Positions 1 to 7,859 of a stretch of DNA of 21,663 nucleotides are shown here, one piece after another. The notes below the pieces were generated by a model. The model was not told the origin of the DNA. It searched no databases and saw only the letters and a list, made by a program, of their open reading frames with translations. Position 1 is the stretch's first letter. Each line of letters begins with the position of its first letter. The stretch comes from UBA961 sp041191145 (GTDB lineage: Bacteria > Bacteroidota > Ignavibacteria > Kapaibacteriales > UBA961). Location of the stretch: positions 1 to 21,663 of the forward strand of contig JBEEPK010000030.1 of NCBI GenBank assembly GCA_041191145.1. The letters are read 5' to 3'. A program made the translations under genes and the position numbers.

Positions 1-9
1 AAGAGGGCA

Positions 10-897
10 TTAAAAAGCATATCCCGCGCTAAGCATGACAGTACCGATGCTCCATGCATTGGTACCAAGTAATCTCAAATTATACATAGCTTCTAATGTC
101 AATCCATCCGGCAAATTCACGGCGAATGAGGCACCTGCCGAAGTGAAGAATTCAGCCGGATATATCTTCCGTATCTCAAAATTCGGCAAATCTCTTTGCG
201 CGCCCAATGGTTGTTGGATATCGACAAAGAATTTCAGTGCTGTTTTTTCAACCGATGAAAATCCTGTTTCAGCATGAATGAAAAATCGATCATTCCAATT
301 TTTGTCACGAAGGGACAAAGAACCATGCAATTCGATCCAACTTTTTTCAAAAGGAATACCGATTTGAAGTCCAATGATTCCCTCTTTGGATCCACCGCCA
401 AGAAATTCCTCCGCGGGATCATTTGGAATTCCGGTATATGCGGGAAGTCGAAACTCTCCGGTGATGGTGGCGTTCAATGGTCCTGAATATAAACGATAGC
501 GTGTACCAATTCCGAACCAGGAAAGGAGCGTTCTACTCAATTGTTTGCGTATCGGTCGATTACCAATGGAATCCGTTACAAATTTCTCAGTAAGAGTATA
601 TGCAATCAATGGCATGCTTGAAAAGATGACCAACTCATCATTAAGACCATATTCTGCCTCAAGAGTCATCAGAGTACCAGATAAATCAAATGTATAATTG
701 CTTAATGCCAGACTATCATATAAACCACTTCGCCTATTTCCATTTTCTTCAAAATAACTTGAGCCGGACATTGAGCCTGCTGAAAGCTTCACAAAACCCT
801 TCCCTTTTCCTCCTGTCCATGCTTGTGCTTGAACAGAGAGTTGAGTAAAGAGTTGGAAGGAGATTAGGGCAAGTATGATGATTTTACTAATTTGCAT
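10..897 (-). CDS. Outer-membrane beta-barrel protein, function unknown
   Basis: A 295-residue protein of no family I can name. The first ~25 residues form a signal peptide: Met-Gln-Ile-Ser-Lys, a hydrophobic run, then a VQAQA-like cleavage region. The rest is rich in alternating, glycine- and aromatic-containing strands (GKGKGFVKLSAG near the start, LSAGYAF at the end) and finishes in a terminal Phe, as outer-membrane barrels do. It resembles the loose group of transporter-like or phenol-degradation-MetA-like porins, but that is only an impression. I chose the ATG at 897 because the signal peptide begins there; an upstream TTG at 933 would add 12 polar residues and overlap the divergent PASTA gene. 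Only 35 bp separate the two divergent starts. Confidence 0.75.
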   Translation of the reverse strand: MQISKIIILALISFQLFTQLSVQAQAWTGGKGKGFVKLSAGSMSGSSYFEENGNRRSGLYDSLALSNYTFDLSGTLMTLEAEYGLNDELVIFSSMPLIAYTLTEKFVTDSIGNRPIRKQLSRTLLSWFGIGTRYRLYSGPLNATITGEFRLPAYTGIPNDPAEEFLGGGSKEGIIGLQIGIPFEKSWIELHGSLSLRDKNWNDRFFIHAETGFSSVEKTALKFFVDIQQPLGAQRDLPNFEIRKIYPAEFFTSAGASFAVNLPDGLTLEAMYNLRLLGTNAWSIGTVMLSAGYAF

Positions 898-932
898 TGA
901 CTTTTGCCTAGGGCTAAGTAAGTAAAGGACCA

Positions 933-1593
933 ATGATACGAGATTTTTTGAATCAGCGCATAGGGATGAAACAAGTTGCGATCATGCTTGGCATCGTTTT
1001 CATCATTCTATTTTCAACACTTTGGATTATTGACTCATTTGTCATGCCACCTTATGTGCATGCAATTAAAGTTGTCAAGGTTCCAAATATAACGGGATTG
1101 ACTTTATCTAAGGCAGACCCAATCATTCGTGATGCAAAATTGCGTGTTGCGGAATATCACTGTCAGCAGAGGCATAGAAAAGGTATTGGTTCCCTATTTA
1201 ATTGGTAAAACCGATAGAGATGCTTTGCTTAATTTACTCAGCATTGGACTGCAAGTGGGAGAAACAGTATTCCAAGAAGATGAGGAAAAACCCTATGGAA
1301 CTGTTTTAGAGCAATCAATTCCGGCCGGAAGCAAAATACCATATGGAAAGAGCATTTCATTGATTGTAAGTCAGGGTCCACCGGGTATTGATCTTGTTGC
1401 ATTCACAGGCATCACACTAAATCAGGCAAAAATTCTTGCCATTGAATATGATTTGATTTTGGAGATTTCAAATGGTATTGATAGAGATCCCAATCTCTCT
1501 GACCAAGACATCTTTATCGAACCCGATATTTCAAGATCACCGGAATTTCTTCGGAGAGGTGAAACTGTTTGGATTACAATTTTACCCAGATAA
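933..1593 (+). pseudogene. PASTA-domain membrane protein, frameshifted by an internal deletion
   Basis: The frame from the ATG at 933 (preceded by AAAGGA) encodes a short cytoplasmic tail, one membrane helix (about residues 15-35) and the first half of a PASTA repeat beginning VPNITGLTLSKA. It then reads out of frame and stops at 1208. The other frame, in use from about 1160, resumes with the end of a PASTA repeat (ITVSRGIEKV) and continues through a full second repeat (VPYLIGKT to IVSQG) and a third to the stop at 1593. Aligning repeat 1 to repeat 2 shows about 31 residues missing at the junction near 1155-1165, and the frame change needs a loss of 2 mod 3 bases, for example about 92 nt. Single-helix PASTA proteins are common in Bacteroidota and are thought to bind peptidoglycan. 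This is a real lesion or a sequence/assembly error; the two frames are one original gene. Confidence 0.8.
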
Positions 1594-1596
1594 TAT

Positions 1597-2583
1597 TCAA
1601 ATCTTTGCTAATTGTTGAATTGCTTCAACAATTTCTTTCAAATTCCCATGGCGAACTCTTGCGCCAGCTGCTTGGACATGACCTCCGCCACCGAAGGACT
1701 CAGCAATGCTTCGTACTTCATGTGTGGGTTTTGAACGCAGAGACATTTTCACGGTGCCATCTTCCCATTCGGTAATTAGTCCGCCTATTTTAGCACCTTC
1801 AATGCTCAGAGTATAATTGACAAAGCCCTCAAGATCTTCTGAACTATATCCCACTAATTGTTCTTTTCTCAAAATCATCAATATCAATGCTCCATCATGT
1901 GAAATGGTAAGATTGGATAATGCCATTCCAAGTAATTGCATTGAACTTAGTGATTGTGCATTCATCACTCTATCATAAATCTTTACAGGATCAGCGCCTG
2001 CATCTATTAGAGTTGCGGCCAAACGCATTACTTCAGCATTTGTGCGAGAATGTCTGAATCCACCTGTATCCGTCATTATTCCAGTGTATAAGCATTCAGC
2101 TGATTGCTTATTCATCTCAATATTCGATTCAAGAGCCATTCTGGCAATGATTTCGCATGTGGAGGAAGCTTCAATGATGACATGCGAATGATCTGCTTTC
2201 ATGATTGGGTTCACATGATGATCAAAGAGAAAGACTTTTCCTGTAAAGTGTTCAAAGAAAGGGAGAATATTCGGACCAAGCCTTTGAGGAGCATTCAAAT
2301 CCAAAATGCACCAAGCATCAGTATTGGCTATGATTTCTTTTATTTCAGGATGATTATACGATAAAAATGCTGTATCATGAGGAAGGAATGAGAGATTCTT
2401 GGGAATGGGATGATGTTGTAATATTTGCGCTTTGATACCTTGTGCACTCAACAAATGCAATAGACCAAGACTACTTCCTATTGAATCTCCATCGGGATCA
2501 ATATGTGCTGAGATGAGTACTGACTTGACAGTGCTTAGTTCTTCCCATGCATTTGCAAGTTTGGCATATAAGGGATCATTCAT
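1597..2583 (-). CDS. nrnA: DHH-family phosphoesterase, NrnA-like (oligoribonuclease / pAp phosphatase)
   Basis: A 328-residue protein with the full DHH/DHHA1 layout. The N-terminal metal site is HIDPDGDSIGSSLGL (about residues 27-41); the family signature DHHVNP and DTGGF follow, and the C-terminal DHHA1 substrate-binding loop is SFGGGGHVQAAGA. NrnA enzymes degrade 2-5 nt RNA fragments to mononucleotides and dephosphorylate 3'-phosphoadenosine 5'-phosphate in the cytoplasm. The gene starts 6 nt after the rnc stop, so it is the last gene of the minus unit and pairs RNA cleavage with clearance of oligoribonucleotides. The start is either ATG 2583 or TTG 2586; an AGAGG sequence inside the rnc end is about 9 nt from the TTG and 12 nt from the ATG. 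Its stop lies 3 nt from the stop of the convergent PASTA gene. Substrate preference (RNA or pAp) cannot be read from sequence. Confidence 0.88.
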   Translation of the reverse strand: MNDPLYAKLANAWEELSTVKSVLISAHIDPDGDSIGSSLGLLHLLSAQGIKAQILQHHPIPKNLSFLPHDTAFLSYNHPEIKEIIANTDAWCILDLNAPQRLGPNILPFFEHFTGKVFLFDHHVNPIMKADHSHVIIEASSTCEIIARMALESNIEMNKQSAECLYTGIMTDTGGFRHSRTNAEVMRLAATLIDAGADPVKIYDRVMNAQSLSSMQLLGMALSNLTISHDGALILMILRKEQLVGYSSEDLEGFVNYTLSIEGAKIGGLITEWEDGTVKMSLRSKPTHEVRSIAESFGGGGHVQAAGARVRHGNLKEIVEAIQQLAKI

Positions 2584-2589
2584 CAAATA

Positions 2590-3417
2590 TTATTTCCTCT
2601 CTGTTTCAGTAATGATTGCATGTTCTCTCAGTACGGATTCCAATGCTTGATGAGCGGCTTCTTGTTCTGCTTGTTTTTTGCTTTTGCCGGATCCACGACC
2701 CATTTCTACACCATTAACATAAACTGCTACAAGAAATTCTTTTTCATGGTCAGGTCCTTTCGATTCAATCACGGAATATCTTGGTGCTTCTTTTCCTTCA
2801 GACTGAACAAGCTCCAATAAAATACTCTTGAAATTTGAATCTTTCATGATCATTTCATTGGTGAGCATCGGGATGAGTTTTTCGAGTATGAATGTTCTTG
2901 CCTGCTGTAAGCCTGAATCAAGATAAATGGCTGCAATGATTGCTTCCATTGCATCAGCAAGTATAGTTTCATTTCCTTTTTGAAGAGATTGTTCGGCGCT
3001 AAAAGAAAGTAAAAGAAAGCGTTCTAGCTTCATTGATCTTGCACAATGCGCCAGAGATTTCTTATTCACAAGCCATGAGCGCATCTTGGTTAATTCACCT
3101 TCATGATCTTGTTCATAGTGATAAAACAAGTATTCAGCGATAACCATCCCAAGAATAGCATCTCCCAAAAATTCCAATCGTTCATTTGCAATGATTGGGA
3201 TTTCAGGGTGAACTTGCAGATAAGAACGATGAGTGCAAGCTTGTTCAAAGTAACCGATATGATCAATCTTAATTCCAAGAGATTGTTCCAATTCTGTTTT
3301 CTTGGCTTTATTGATGAGGCCTTGAATGGGAAATTGTGGTTTCTTCGGATTGCGCTTAAAAGTGGGCAATCGAAAGAAATTCTCATAAATCTGTTGAACA
3401 ATAACAGGGGCTTTCAT
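2590..3417 (-). CDS. rnc: Ribonuclease III
   Basis: A 275-residue double-strand-specific endoribonuclease that processes rRNA precursors and structured mRNAs. The catalytic domain carries the signature NERLEFLGDAILG (about residues 78-90) and the second acidic cluster LADAMEAIIAAIYLD. A C-terminal dsRNA-binding domain runs from about residue 190 (FKSILLELVQ) to GKSKKQAEQEAAHQALE. About 50 residues precede the core domain, longer than in E. coli RNase III but usual for this phylum. I chose ATG 3417 over TTG 3462 because the TTG falls inside a perfect 13-bp hairpin and would add residues unlike the family. It follows fabF, as in many bacteria. The hairpin 20 nt upstream may control it. Confidence 0.96.
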   Translation of the reverse strand: MKAPVIVQQIYENFFRLPTFKRNPKKPQFPIQGLINKAKKTELEQSLGIKIDHIGYFEQACTHRSYLQVHPEIPIIANERLEFLGDAILGMVIAEYLFYHYEQDHEGELTKMRSWLVNKKSLAHCARSMKLERFLLLSFSAEQSLQKGNETILADAMEAIIAAIYLDSGLQQARTFILEKLIPMLTNEMIMKDSNFKSILLELVQSEGKEAPRYSVIESKGPDHEKEFLVAVYVNGVEMGRGSGKSKKQAEQEAAHQALESVLREHAIITETERK

Positions 3418-3437
3418 TGTAATTTCTTTACATAAGA

Positions 3438-3469
3438 AAACAGGTTGAATACATTGATTCAACCTGTTT
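3438..3469 (-). terminator. Perfect 13-bp stem-loop between fabF and rnc
   Basis: AAACAGGTTGAAT (3438-3450) and its exact reverse complement (3457-3469) flank a 6-nt loop. Read on the minus strand, the 3' arm runs into TTTTCTT, so the shape fits an intrinsic terminator or leaky attenuator between fabF and rnc. The stem is not GC-rich. Because it lies 20 nt before the rnc start, it could instead be a double-stranded target for RNase III itself, as in the E. coli rnc leader. The hairpin is seen; its role is inferred. Confidence 0.5.
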
Positions 3470-3480
3470 GAAAAGAGTGT

Positions 3481-3496
3481 TTGATGATGTCATCAA
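3481..3496. repeat. Short palindrome spanning the fabF stop codon
   Basis: TTGATGA (3481-3487) and TCATCAA (3490-3496) are exact reverse complements separated by TG, and they include the fabF stop. The 2-nt centre is too tight for a relaxed RNA loop, so if it has a role it would be as a DNA site or as a weak hairpin with an open centre. It may be chance. Confidence 0.3.
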
Positions 3497-4755
3497 CCTT
3501 CATAGGCCTTAAAACAAATGGATGCATTATGTCCGCCAAAACCAAATGTATTGCTTATCGCCGCTTTGATTGGCTTTGCAATTGGCGCATTTGGAACATA
3601 ATTCAAATCGCAATCGGGATCAGGAGTAGTATAATTGATGGTCGGTGGAATCATTGAATGCTTCATCGCCAATACAGTTGCGATTGCTTCGATTGCACCG
3701 GCAGCACCTAATAAGTGACCTGTCATGGATTTGGTCGAACTCACGGCAATGTTATAGGCATGCTCGCCAAATACTGTCTTGATTGCTGCTGATTCATTTT
3801 TGTCATTGAATGGAGTTGATGTACCATGTGCATTGATATAATCAATATCTGTCAATTCCAATCCAGCATCTTGAATGCAGAGTTTCATGGAACGAACTGC
3901 ACCTTCTCCGCCTGGAGCAGGTTGTGTGATATGAAATGCATCATCGGTCAAACCTATTCCGGCAAGTATGCCATAAATTTTCTCCGCACCGCGATTCATT
4001 GCATGTTCTAGAGTTTCTATCACCATGACGCCACTACCTTCTCCCATAACGAAACCATCTCTTCCTAAATCGAATGGTCTGCTTGCAGTCATAGGATCAT
4101 CATTGCGTGTTGACAGAGCTTTCATGGAATTGAACCCGCCAATTCCCATGGGACAAACAACAGCTTCACTACCACCAACCAACATGACATCTGCATCCCC
4201 TCTTTGCATGATCATGAGTGCATCTGCAATGGAGTGGCTAGATGTTGCGCAAGCTGATACGGTAGCGTAATTGGGACCTTTCAATCCATAACGGATGGCA
4301 ACATGGCCTGCAGCTATATCGCTGATCAACATCGGAACGAAAAATGGAGATATGCGATCAGGATTACCATCTCTATCATACAAATTCTGTTGTTGATGAT
4401 GATAAGTCCACATCCCGCCAATGCCTGATCCGATGATCACGCCCGCTCTTTCTTTATTTACTTTTTCAAAATCAATGCCTGAATCTTCAACAGCCATTGC
4501 GGATGCACTGATGGCAAATTGTGTGAAGAGATCCATTCTTTGCGTTTCTTTCCGATTAATATGCAATAATGGGTCATATTGTTTGACTTCACAAGCAAAT
4601 CGAGTGTCAAATTTTTCGGCATCGAAACGAGTAATAGGACCTGCGCCATTGGCTGCATTCATCATCCCGGTCCAATAATCTTGTGCTGTATTTCCAATCG
4701 GAGTAACGGCTCCTACTCCTGTCACCACGATGGTTGGATAATCATATCTTGGCAT
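3493..4755 (-). CDS. fabF: 3-oxoacyl-[ACP] synthase II (KAS II)
   Basis: A 420-residue decarboxylating condensing enzyme that elongates acyl-ACP with malonyl-ACP in type II fatty-acid synthesis. The thiolase-fold catalytic triad is visible: the nucleophile in SACATSSHS (Cys about 169), His in NAHGTSTPFND, and Lys/His in STKSMTGHLLGAAGA. The C-terminal NTFGFGGHNAS is also present. The Cys-His-His arrangement and the length separate it from FabH. I set the start at ATG 4755 (MPRYDYP, preceded by GAGAG). The in-frame stretch upstream to 4851 encodes a Trp/Phe-rich segment unlike the family and occupies the leader that holds the hairpin. It is followed 75 nt later by rnc. Confidence 0.97.
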   Translation of the reverse strand: MPRYDYPTIVVTGVGAVTPIGNTAQDYWTGMMNAANGAGPITRFDAEKFDTRFACEVKQYDPLLHINRKETQRMDLFTQFAISASAMAVEDSGIDFEKVNKERAGVIIGSGIGGMWTYHHQQQNLYDRDGNPDRISPFFVPMLISDIAAGHVAIRYGLKGPNYATVSACATSSHSIADALMIMQRGDADVMLVGGSEAVVCPMGIGGFNSMKALSTRNDDPMTASRPFDLGRDGFVMGEGSGVMVIETLEHAMNRGAEKIYGILAGIGLTDDAFHITQPAPGGEGAVRSMKLCIQDAGLELTDIDYINAHGTSTPFNDKNESAAIKTVFGEHAYNIAVSSTKSMTGHLLGAAGAIEAIATVLAMKHSMIPPTINYTTPDPDCDLNYVPNAPIAKPIKAAISNTFGFGGHNASICFKAYEG

Positions 4756-4790
4756 TGTGCTCTCACATAGAAATAAAAATAGCCACATGG

Positions 4791-4835
4791 AAAACAAAAG
4801 CCACATCTCCTGGAATGGATACCGGATCAGTGGCT
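4791..4835 (-). terminator. Terminator-like imperfect hairpin after acpP
   Basis: On the minus strand AGCCAC (4835-4830) pairs with GTGGCT (4804-4799), with a few further interrupted pairs inside, and the 3' arm is followed directly by TTTGTTTT. This resembles a weak intrinsic terminator in the 132-nt acpP-fabF gap. Partial termination here would keep acpP message above fabF, as acyl carrier protein is usually needed in excess. A second AGCCAC copy at 4781-4786 offers an alternative pairing. Strength is a guess. Confidence 0.3.
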
Positions 4836-4855
4836 GTTCATGAGCTTGCAAAAAG

Positions 4856-4872
4856 GATATTCATTGAATATC
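4856..4872. repeat. 17-bp palindrome in the acpP-fabF gap
   Basis: GATATTCA (4856-4863) and TGAATATC (4865-4872) are perfect inverted arms around one base, 16 nt past the acpP stop on the minus strand. The one-base centre suits a dimeric protein site better than an RNA hairpin. No known consensus is claimed. Confidence 0.35.
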
Positions 4873-4887
4873 AAGGAAAGCAACCAA

Positions 4888-5124
4888 TCAGGAAGCGTGT
4901 GATTCCAAATATGTAATCGCATCACCGACTGTTTGAATTTTTTCGGCATCAGAATCTTCAATAGTGATATTGAATGCTCTTTCAAATTCCATGATCAATT
5001 CAACCGTATCCAAAGAATCAGCACCAAGATCATTGGTGAAGGATGCGCTAGGAGTAATTTGTGATTCTTCAACGCCCAATTTAGTGACGATGATTTCTTT
5101 AACTTTGTCTGCAACGGCAGCCAT
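4888..5124 (-). CDS. acpP: Acyl carrier protein
   Basis: A 78-residue acidic helical protein that carries growing acyl chains on a phosphopantetheine arm. The attachment serine is Ser37 in GADSLDTVELIMEFE, the standard DSL site, and length and spacing are normal. It starts at ATG 5124 with AGGTT seven nt upstream, 37 nt after fabG. It is followed by an unusually long 132-nt leader before fabF that holds a palindrome and a terminator-like hairpin, consistent with separate control of its dosage. Neighbours fabG and fabF act directly on its acyl forms. Confidence 0.97.
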   Translation of the reverse strand: MAAVADKVKEIIVTKLGVEESQITPSASFTNDLGADSLDTVELIMEFERAFNITIEDSDAEKIQTVGDAITYLESHAS

Positions 5125-5161
5125 GAGGTAACCTCAGAAATAGAATGAACAAAAAAGATAT

Positions 5162-5905
5162 TTACATTGCCAATCCGCCATCTACGGCGATAACTTGTCC
5201 TGTCACATATGTTGAATCAGCATTGGCAAAAAACGATACGACATTTGCCACTTCTTCAGGCTTCGCGGCTCTCTTGAGAGGGATTTTATCCGCAAAAGCT
5301 TTACGCTGATCATCATTCAACTTATCGGTCATATCGGTTTCAATATAACCAGGAGCGATGCAATTTACTAAAATATTACGAGATGCAAGTTCTTGTGCTA
5401 GGGATTTGGTCAAACCAATCATTCCTGCTTTCGAGGACGAATAATTGACTTGTCCGGCATTTCCTCTCAATCCTACAATGGAGCTGATATTGATGATTCT
5501 TCCTGAACGCTGAGACATCATGGGTCTAGCCACTGCTTTACAACACAAGAATGCACCTTTGAGATTCGTATTCAATACATCATCCCAATCTTGCTCTGTC
5601 ATGCGCATAAGCAAAGTATCCTTGGTGATGCCTGCATTATTGACCAATACATCAATTCTTCCAGATTCTGACAATATTTCCTCTATTCCTGCACGAATTG
5701 AATCATCAGATGAGATGTCCATTTTCTTGAAATGAACTTGTTTGCCTTCTTCACGCAAGGATTGTGCAATCCCTTCTGCTTTTGCGGGACTACTATTATA
5801 TGTTCCGTAGACAATAAATCCATCAGATGCCAATCGTTTTACGATTGCTTCTCCAATTCCACGGGAACCACCTGTGACCAAAGCAACTTTTTGAATAGTA
5901 TCCAT
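5162..5905 (-). CDS. fabG: 3-oxoacyl-[ACP] reductase
   Basis: A 247-residue short-chain dehydrogenase that reduces 3-oxoacyl-ACP with NADPH. Seen in order: the nucleotide-binding TGGSRGIGEA (residues 11-20), the NNAG motif (89-92), the catalytic Ser142 in NISSIVG, and the YSSSK motif with Tyr155 and Lys159. The C-terminal YVTGQVIAVDGG is typical of FabG. The start at ATG 5905 has a strong AGGAGA sequence and lies one nt past the fabD stop, so the two are tightly coupled. The SDR family is broad, but the fab context makes this assignment firm. Confidence 0.97.
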   Translation of the reverse strand: MDTIQKVALVTGGSRGIGEAIVKRLASDGFIVYGTYNSSPAKAEGIAQSLREEGKQVHFKKMDISSDDSIRAGIEEILSESGRIDVLVNNAGITKDTLLMRMTEQDWDDVLNTNLKGAFLCCKAVARPMMSQRSGRIINISSIVGLRGNAGQVNYSSSKAGMIGLTKSLAQELASRNILVNCIAPGYIETDMTDKLNDDQRKAFADKIPLKRAAKPEEVANVVSFFANADSTYVTGQVIAVDGGLAM

Positions 5906-5906
5906 A

Positions 5907-6845
5907 TTATTCTCCTATCTCGAGAATTGATTTAATATCAAGCGATGTATCAATTCCACCAATGACTAAACTTGAATCAGTAATTGTTCTTTTTACCAAT
6001 CCTTGTAATACTTTGCCTGGTCCGACTTCCTTAAATGATACAATGCCATTTTGATGCATTGTTTGTAGTGTTTGTGCCCACAAAACCGGTGAAGTCAATT
6101 GATCAAGCAAAAGTGTTTTGAGCTCCGATGGATCGCTGACAGGTTTTCCAGTGACATTTGGATAAACCGGTTTTATTGGATTATGAAACTGCACCGAATC
6201 AATTGCCTTCCCTAGTTCTTCAGAAGCTGAATTCATGAGTGGAGAATGAAATGCTCCGCTTACTTGTAATTCAGTCACCATTCGAGCTCCTGCTTCCTTG
6301 AAAAGGGGTGCCTTAAGTCTCAAATAGTCTGCATCACCAGATAAAACAACTTGACCTGGTGAATTGAAATTAGCAGGTACAATAATTCCCTCTTCACTAG
6401 AAAGTTCTTGGCAAAGAGTATTCACAGATTCATCACTCATTCCAATAACAGCAAACATGGTTCCGGGCTTTGCATTACCGGCTGAAAACATCAAAGAACC
6501 ACGCAGAACAACCAGTTTCATGGCATCTTCAAAAGAAAGAACGCCTGCAGCATAGAGTGCTGAATATTCACCTAAGGAATGTCCTGCAAATGCATCAGCT
6601 TGGACATGATCTTTAACCAAATCCCAAATAATTGCTTCATGGACAAAAAGCGCGGGCTGGGTATAACGCGTTTCTTTGAGTAGTTCCGCAGGACCATTGA
6701 AGCATATTTCATTGAGTGCAAATCCGGCTATATCACAGGCTTGTTTCATTCTCTCTGAAGCTGATTCAAAATCATTGATGATATCAGCTGTCATTCCGAC
6801 ATATTGTGATCCTTGACCGGAAAAAATACATGCCATTGAACTCAT
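5907..6845 (-). CDS. fabD: Malonyl-CoA:ACP transacylase
   Basis: A 312-residue enzyme that transfers malonyl from CoA to ACP. It shows the oxyanion-loop SGQGSQ (residues 9-14), the nucleophile elbow GHSLGEYSAL (Ser90), the substrate Arg in VVLRGSLM, and the catalytic His in SGAFHSPLM. I chose ATG 6845 because it overlaps the fabH stop in an ATGA and has GGGGGAT upstream; an in-frame ATG at 6860 inside fabH is possible but less likely. It is coupled on both sides, overlapping fabH and one nt from fabG. Confidence 0.97.
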   Translation of the reverse strand: MSSMACIFSGQGSQYVGMTADIINDFESASERMKQACDIAGFALNEICFNGPAELLKETRYTQPALFVHEAIIWDLVKDHVQADAFAGHSLGEYSALYAAGVLSFEDAMKLVVLRGSLMFSAGNAKPGTMFAVIGMSDESVNTLCQELSSEEGIIVPANFNSPGQVVLSGDADYLRLKAPLFKEAGARMVTELQVSGAFHSPLMNSASEELGKAIDSVQFHNPIKPVYPNVTGKPVSDPSELKTLLLDQLTSPVLWAQTLQTMHQNGIVSFKEVGPGKVLQGLVKRTITDSSLVIGGIDTSLDIKSILEIGE

Positions 6846-7837
6846 GATTTGATCCCCCATGTCAAGAGAATGCTACCCCATGTGAAACCTGCACCAAAAC
6901 TTGCCAATATCACTTTATCACCATATTTCAATTTGCCTTCATGATGCAATTCTGAAAGACAAATAGGAATTGTACCGGCAGTGGTATTTCCATATTTGTC
7001 AATATTGATGATTACTTTTGATGGATCTAGTCCCATTCTTCTGGCTGTAGCATCTATGATTCTAAGATTTGCCTGATGAGGCACGAGCCATGAGATGTCA
7101 TCAGCTGACAGGGCATTTCTTTCCATAATTTCAGCAGAAACATCCGCCATTCCGACCACTGCTGATTTAAATACAGATTGACCATCTTGAATCACATAGT
7201 GCTCTTTGATTTCATCTGGATATTCCTCAAACGGAGCTTTCGCACCATCACCATGATCACTCATATAAAGGAATTGTCCACCCTTGCCATCCATGCGCAA
7301 AATGCTGTCCTGAATCCCTATAGAGTCATCCTCTGTTGACTCCAGCAAAGCCACTCCGCCTCCATCTCCAAAAAGAATGCATGTGGTGCGATCCTTGAAA
7401 TTCAAAATGGAACTCATTTTATCACCACCACATACCAATACTTTCTTGCATGTTCCACCTGTAATCAATCCTGCACCGGTCATGAGTCCATAGAGAAAAC
7501 CTGAACATGCGGCAGAGATATCATATCCCCAAGCATTCACCATTCCGGCCTTTGCTTGTAGAGTTGCACTTGCAGAAGGAAATCTATTGTCAGGAGTAAT
7601 AGTAGCTACAATCACGCAGTCTATTTCTTCTGGACCAATTCCACGCTCTTTCAAGCATTGTTCAACAGCAGGAAGGAGCAAATCTGAAAGATGACCTTCA
7701 GTCAAGAATCTTCTCTCGGATATACCGGTTCGGGTTTTGATCCATTCATCCGTTGTATCTACTTTGTCTTCGAAATACGAATTTGTAAATACATCGGGTG
7801 GAACAAAATGTGCGATTGATGAAATGTAAATAGGCAT
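6842..7837 (-). CDS. fabH: 3-oxoacyl-[ACP] synthase III (KAS III)
   Basis: A 331-residue condensing enzyme that starts fatty-acid synthesis by joining acyl-CoA to malonyl-ACP. The Cys-His-Asn triad is visible: Cys111 in SAACSGFLYG, His in VPHQANLRI, and Asn in KYGNTTAGT. The active-site Arg/Thr region (TRTGISERR) is normal. I set the start at ATG 7837 (MPIYISS, with AGAAGA upstream); extending to 7900 would run into plsX and add a basic segment. It is 22 nt past plsX and overlaps fabD by four bases. Whether it prefers acetyl-CoA or branched starters cannot be told here. Confidence 0.97.
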   Translation of the reverse strand: MPIYISSIAHFVPPDVFTNSYFEDKVDTTDEWIKTRTGISERRFLTEGHLSDLLLPAVEQCLKERGIGPEEIDCVIVATITPDNRFPSASATLQAKAGMVNAWGYDISAACSGFLYGLMTGAGLITGGTCKKVLVCGGDKMSSILNFKDRTTCILFGDGGGVALLESTEDDSIGIQDSILRMDGKGGQFLYMSDHGDGAKAPFEEYPDEIKEHYVIQDGQSVFKSAVVGMADVSAEIMERNALSADDISWLVPHQANLRIIDATARRMGLDPSKVIINIDKYGNTTAGTIPICLSELHHEGKLKYGDKVILASFGAGFTWGSILLTWGIKS

Positions 7838-7859
7838 ATTTTTCTTCTGTTTTGGGTAT

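Noticed and set aside
933..1593. Two separate overlapping genes, or programmed frameshifting, in the PASTA region
   Set aside because: Frameshifting alone would not restore the ~31 residues missing from repeat 1, and a separate second gene would start in the middle of a domain with no ribosome site.
3090..3401. 103- and 110-codon frames overlapping rnc on both strands
   Set aside because: Both lie within the conserved rnc sequence and show no family pattern of their own.
3418..3462. N-terminal extension of rnc from TTG 3462
   Set aside because: The codons fall on the perfect hairpin, TTG is a weak start, and ATG 3417 gives a normal protein.
4756..4851. N-terminal extension of fabF by 32 residues
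   Set aside because: The added stretch is Trp/Phe-rich and unlike FabF, while ATG 4755 has GAGAG upstream and gives the normal start.
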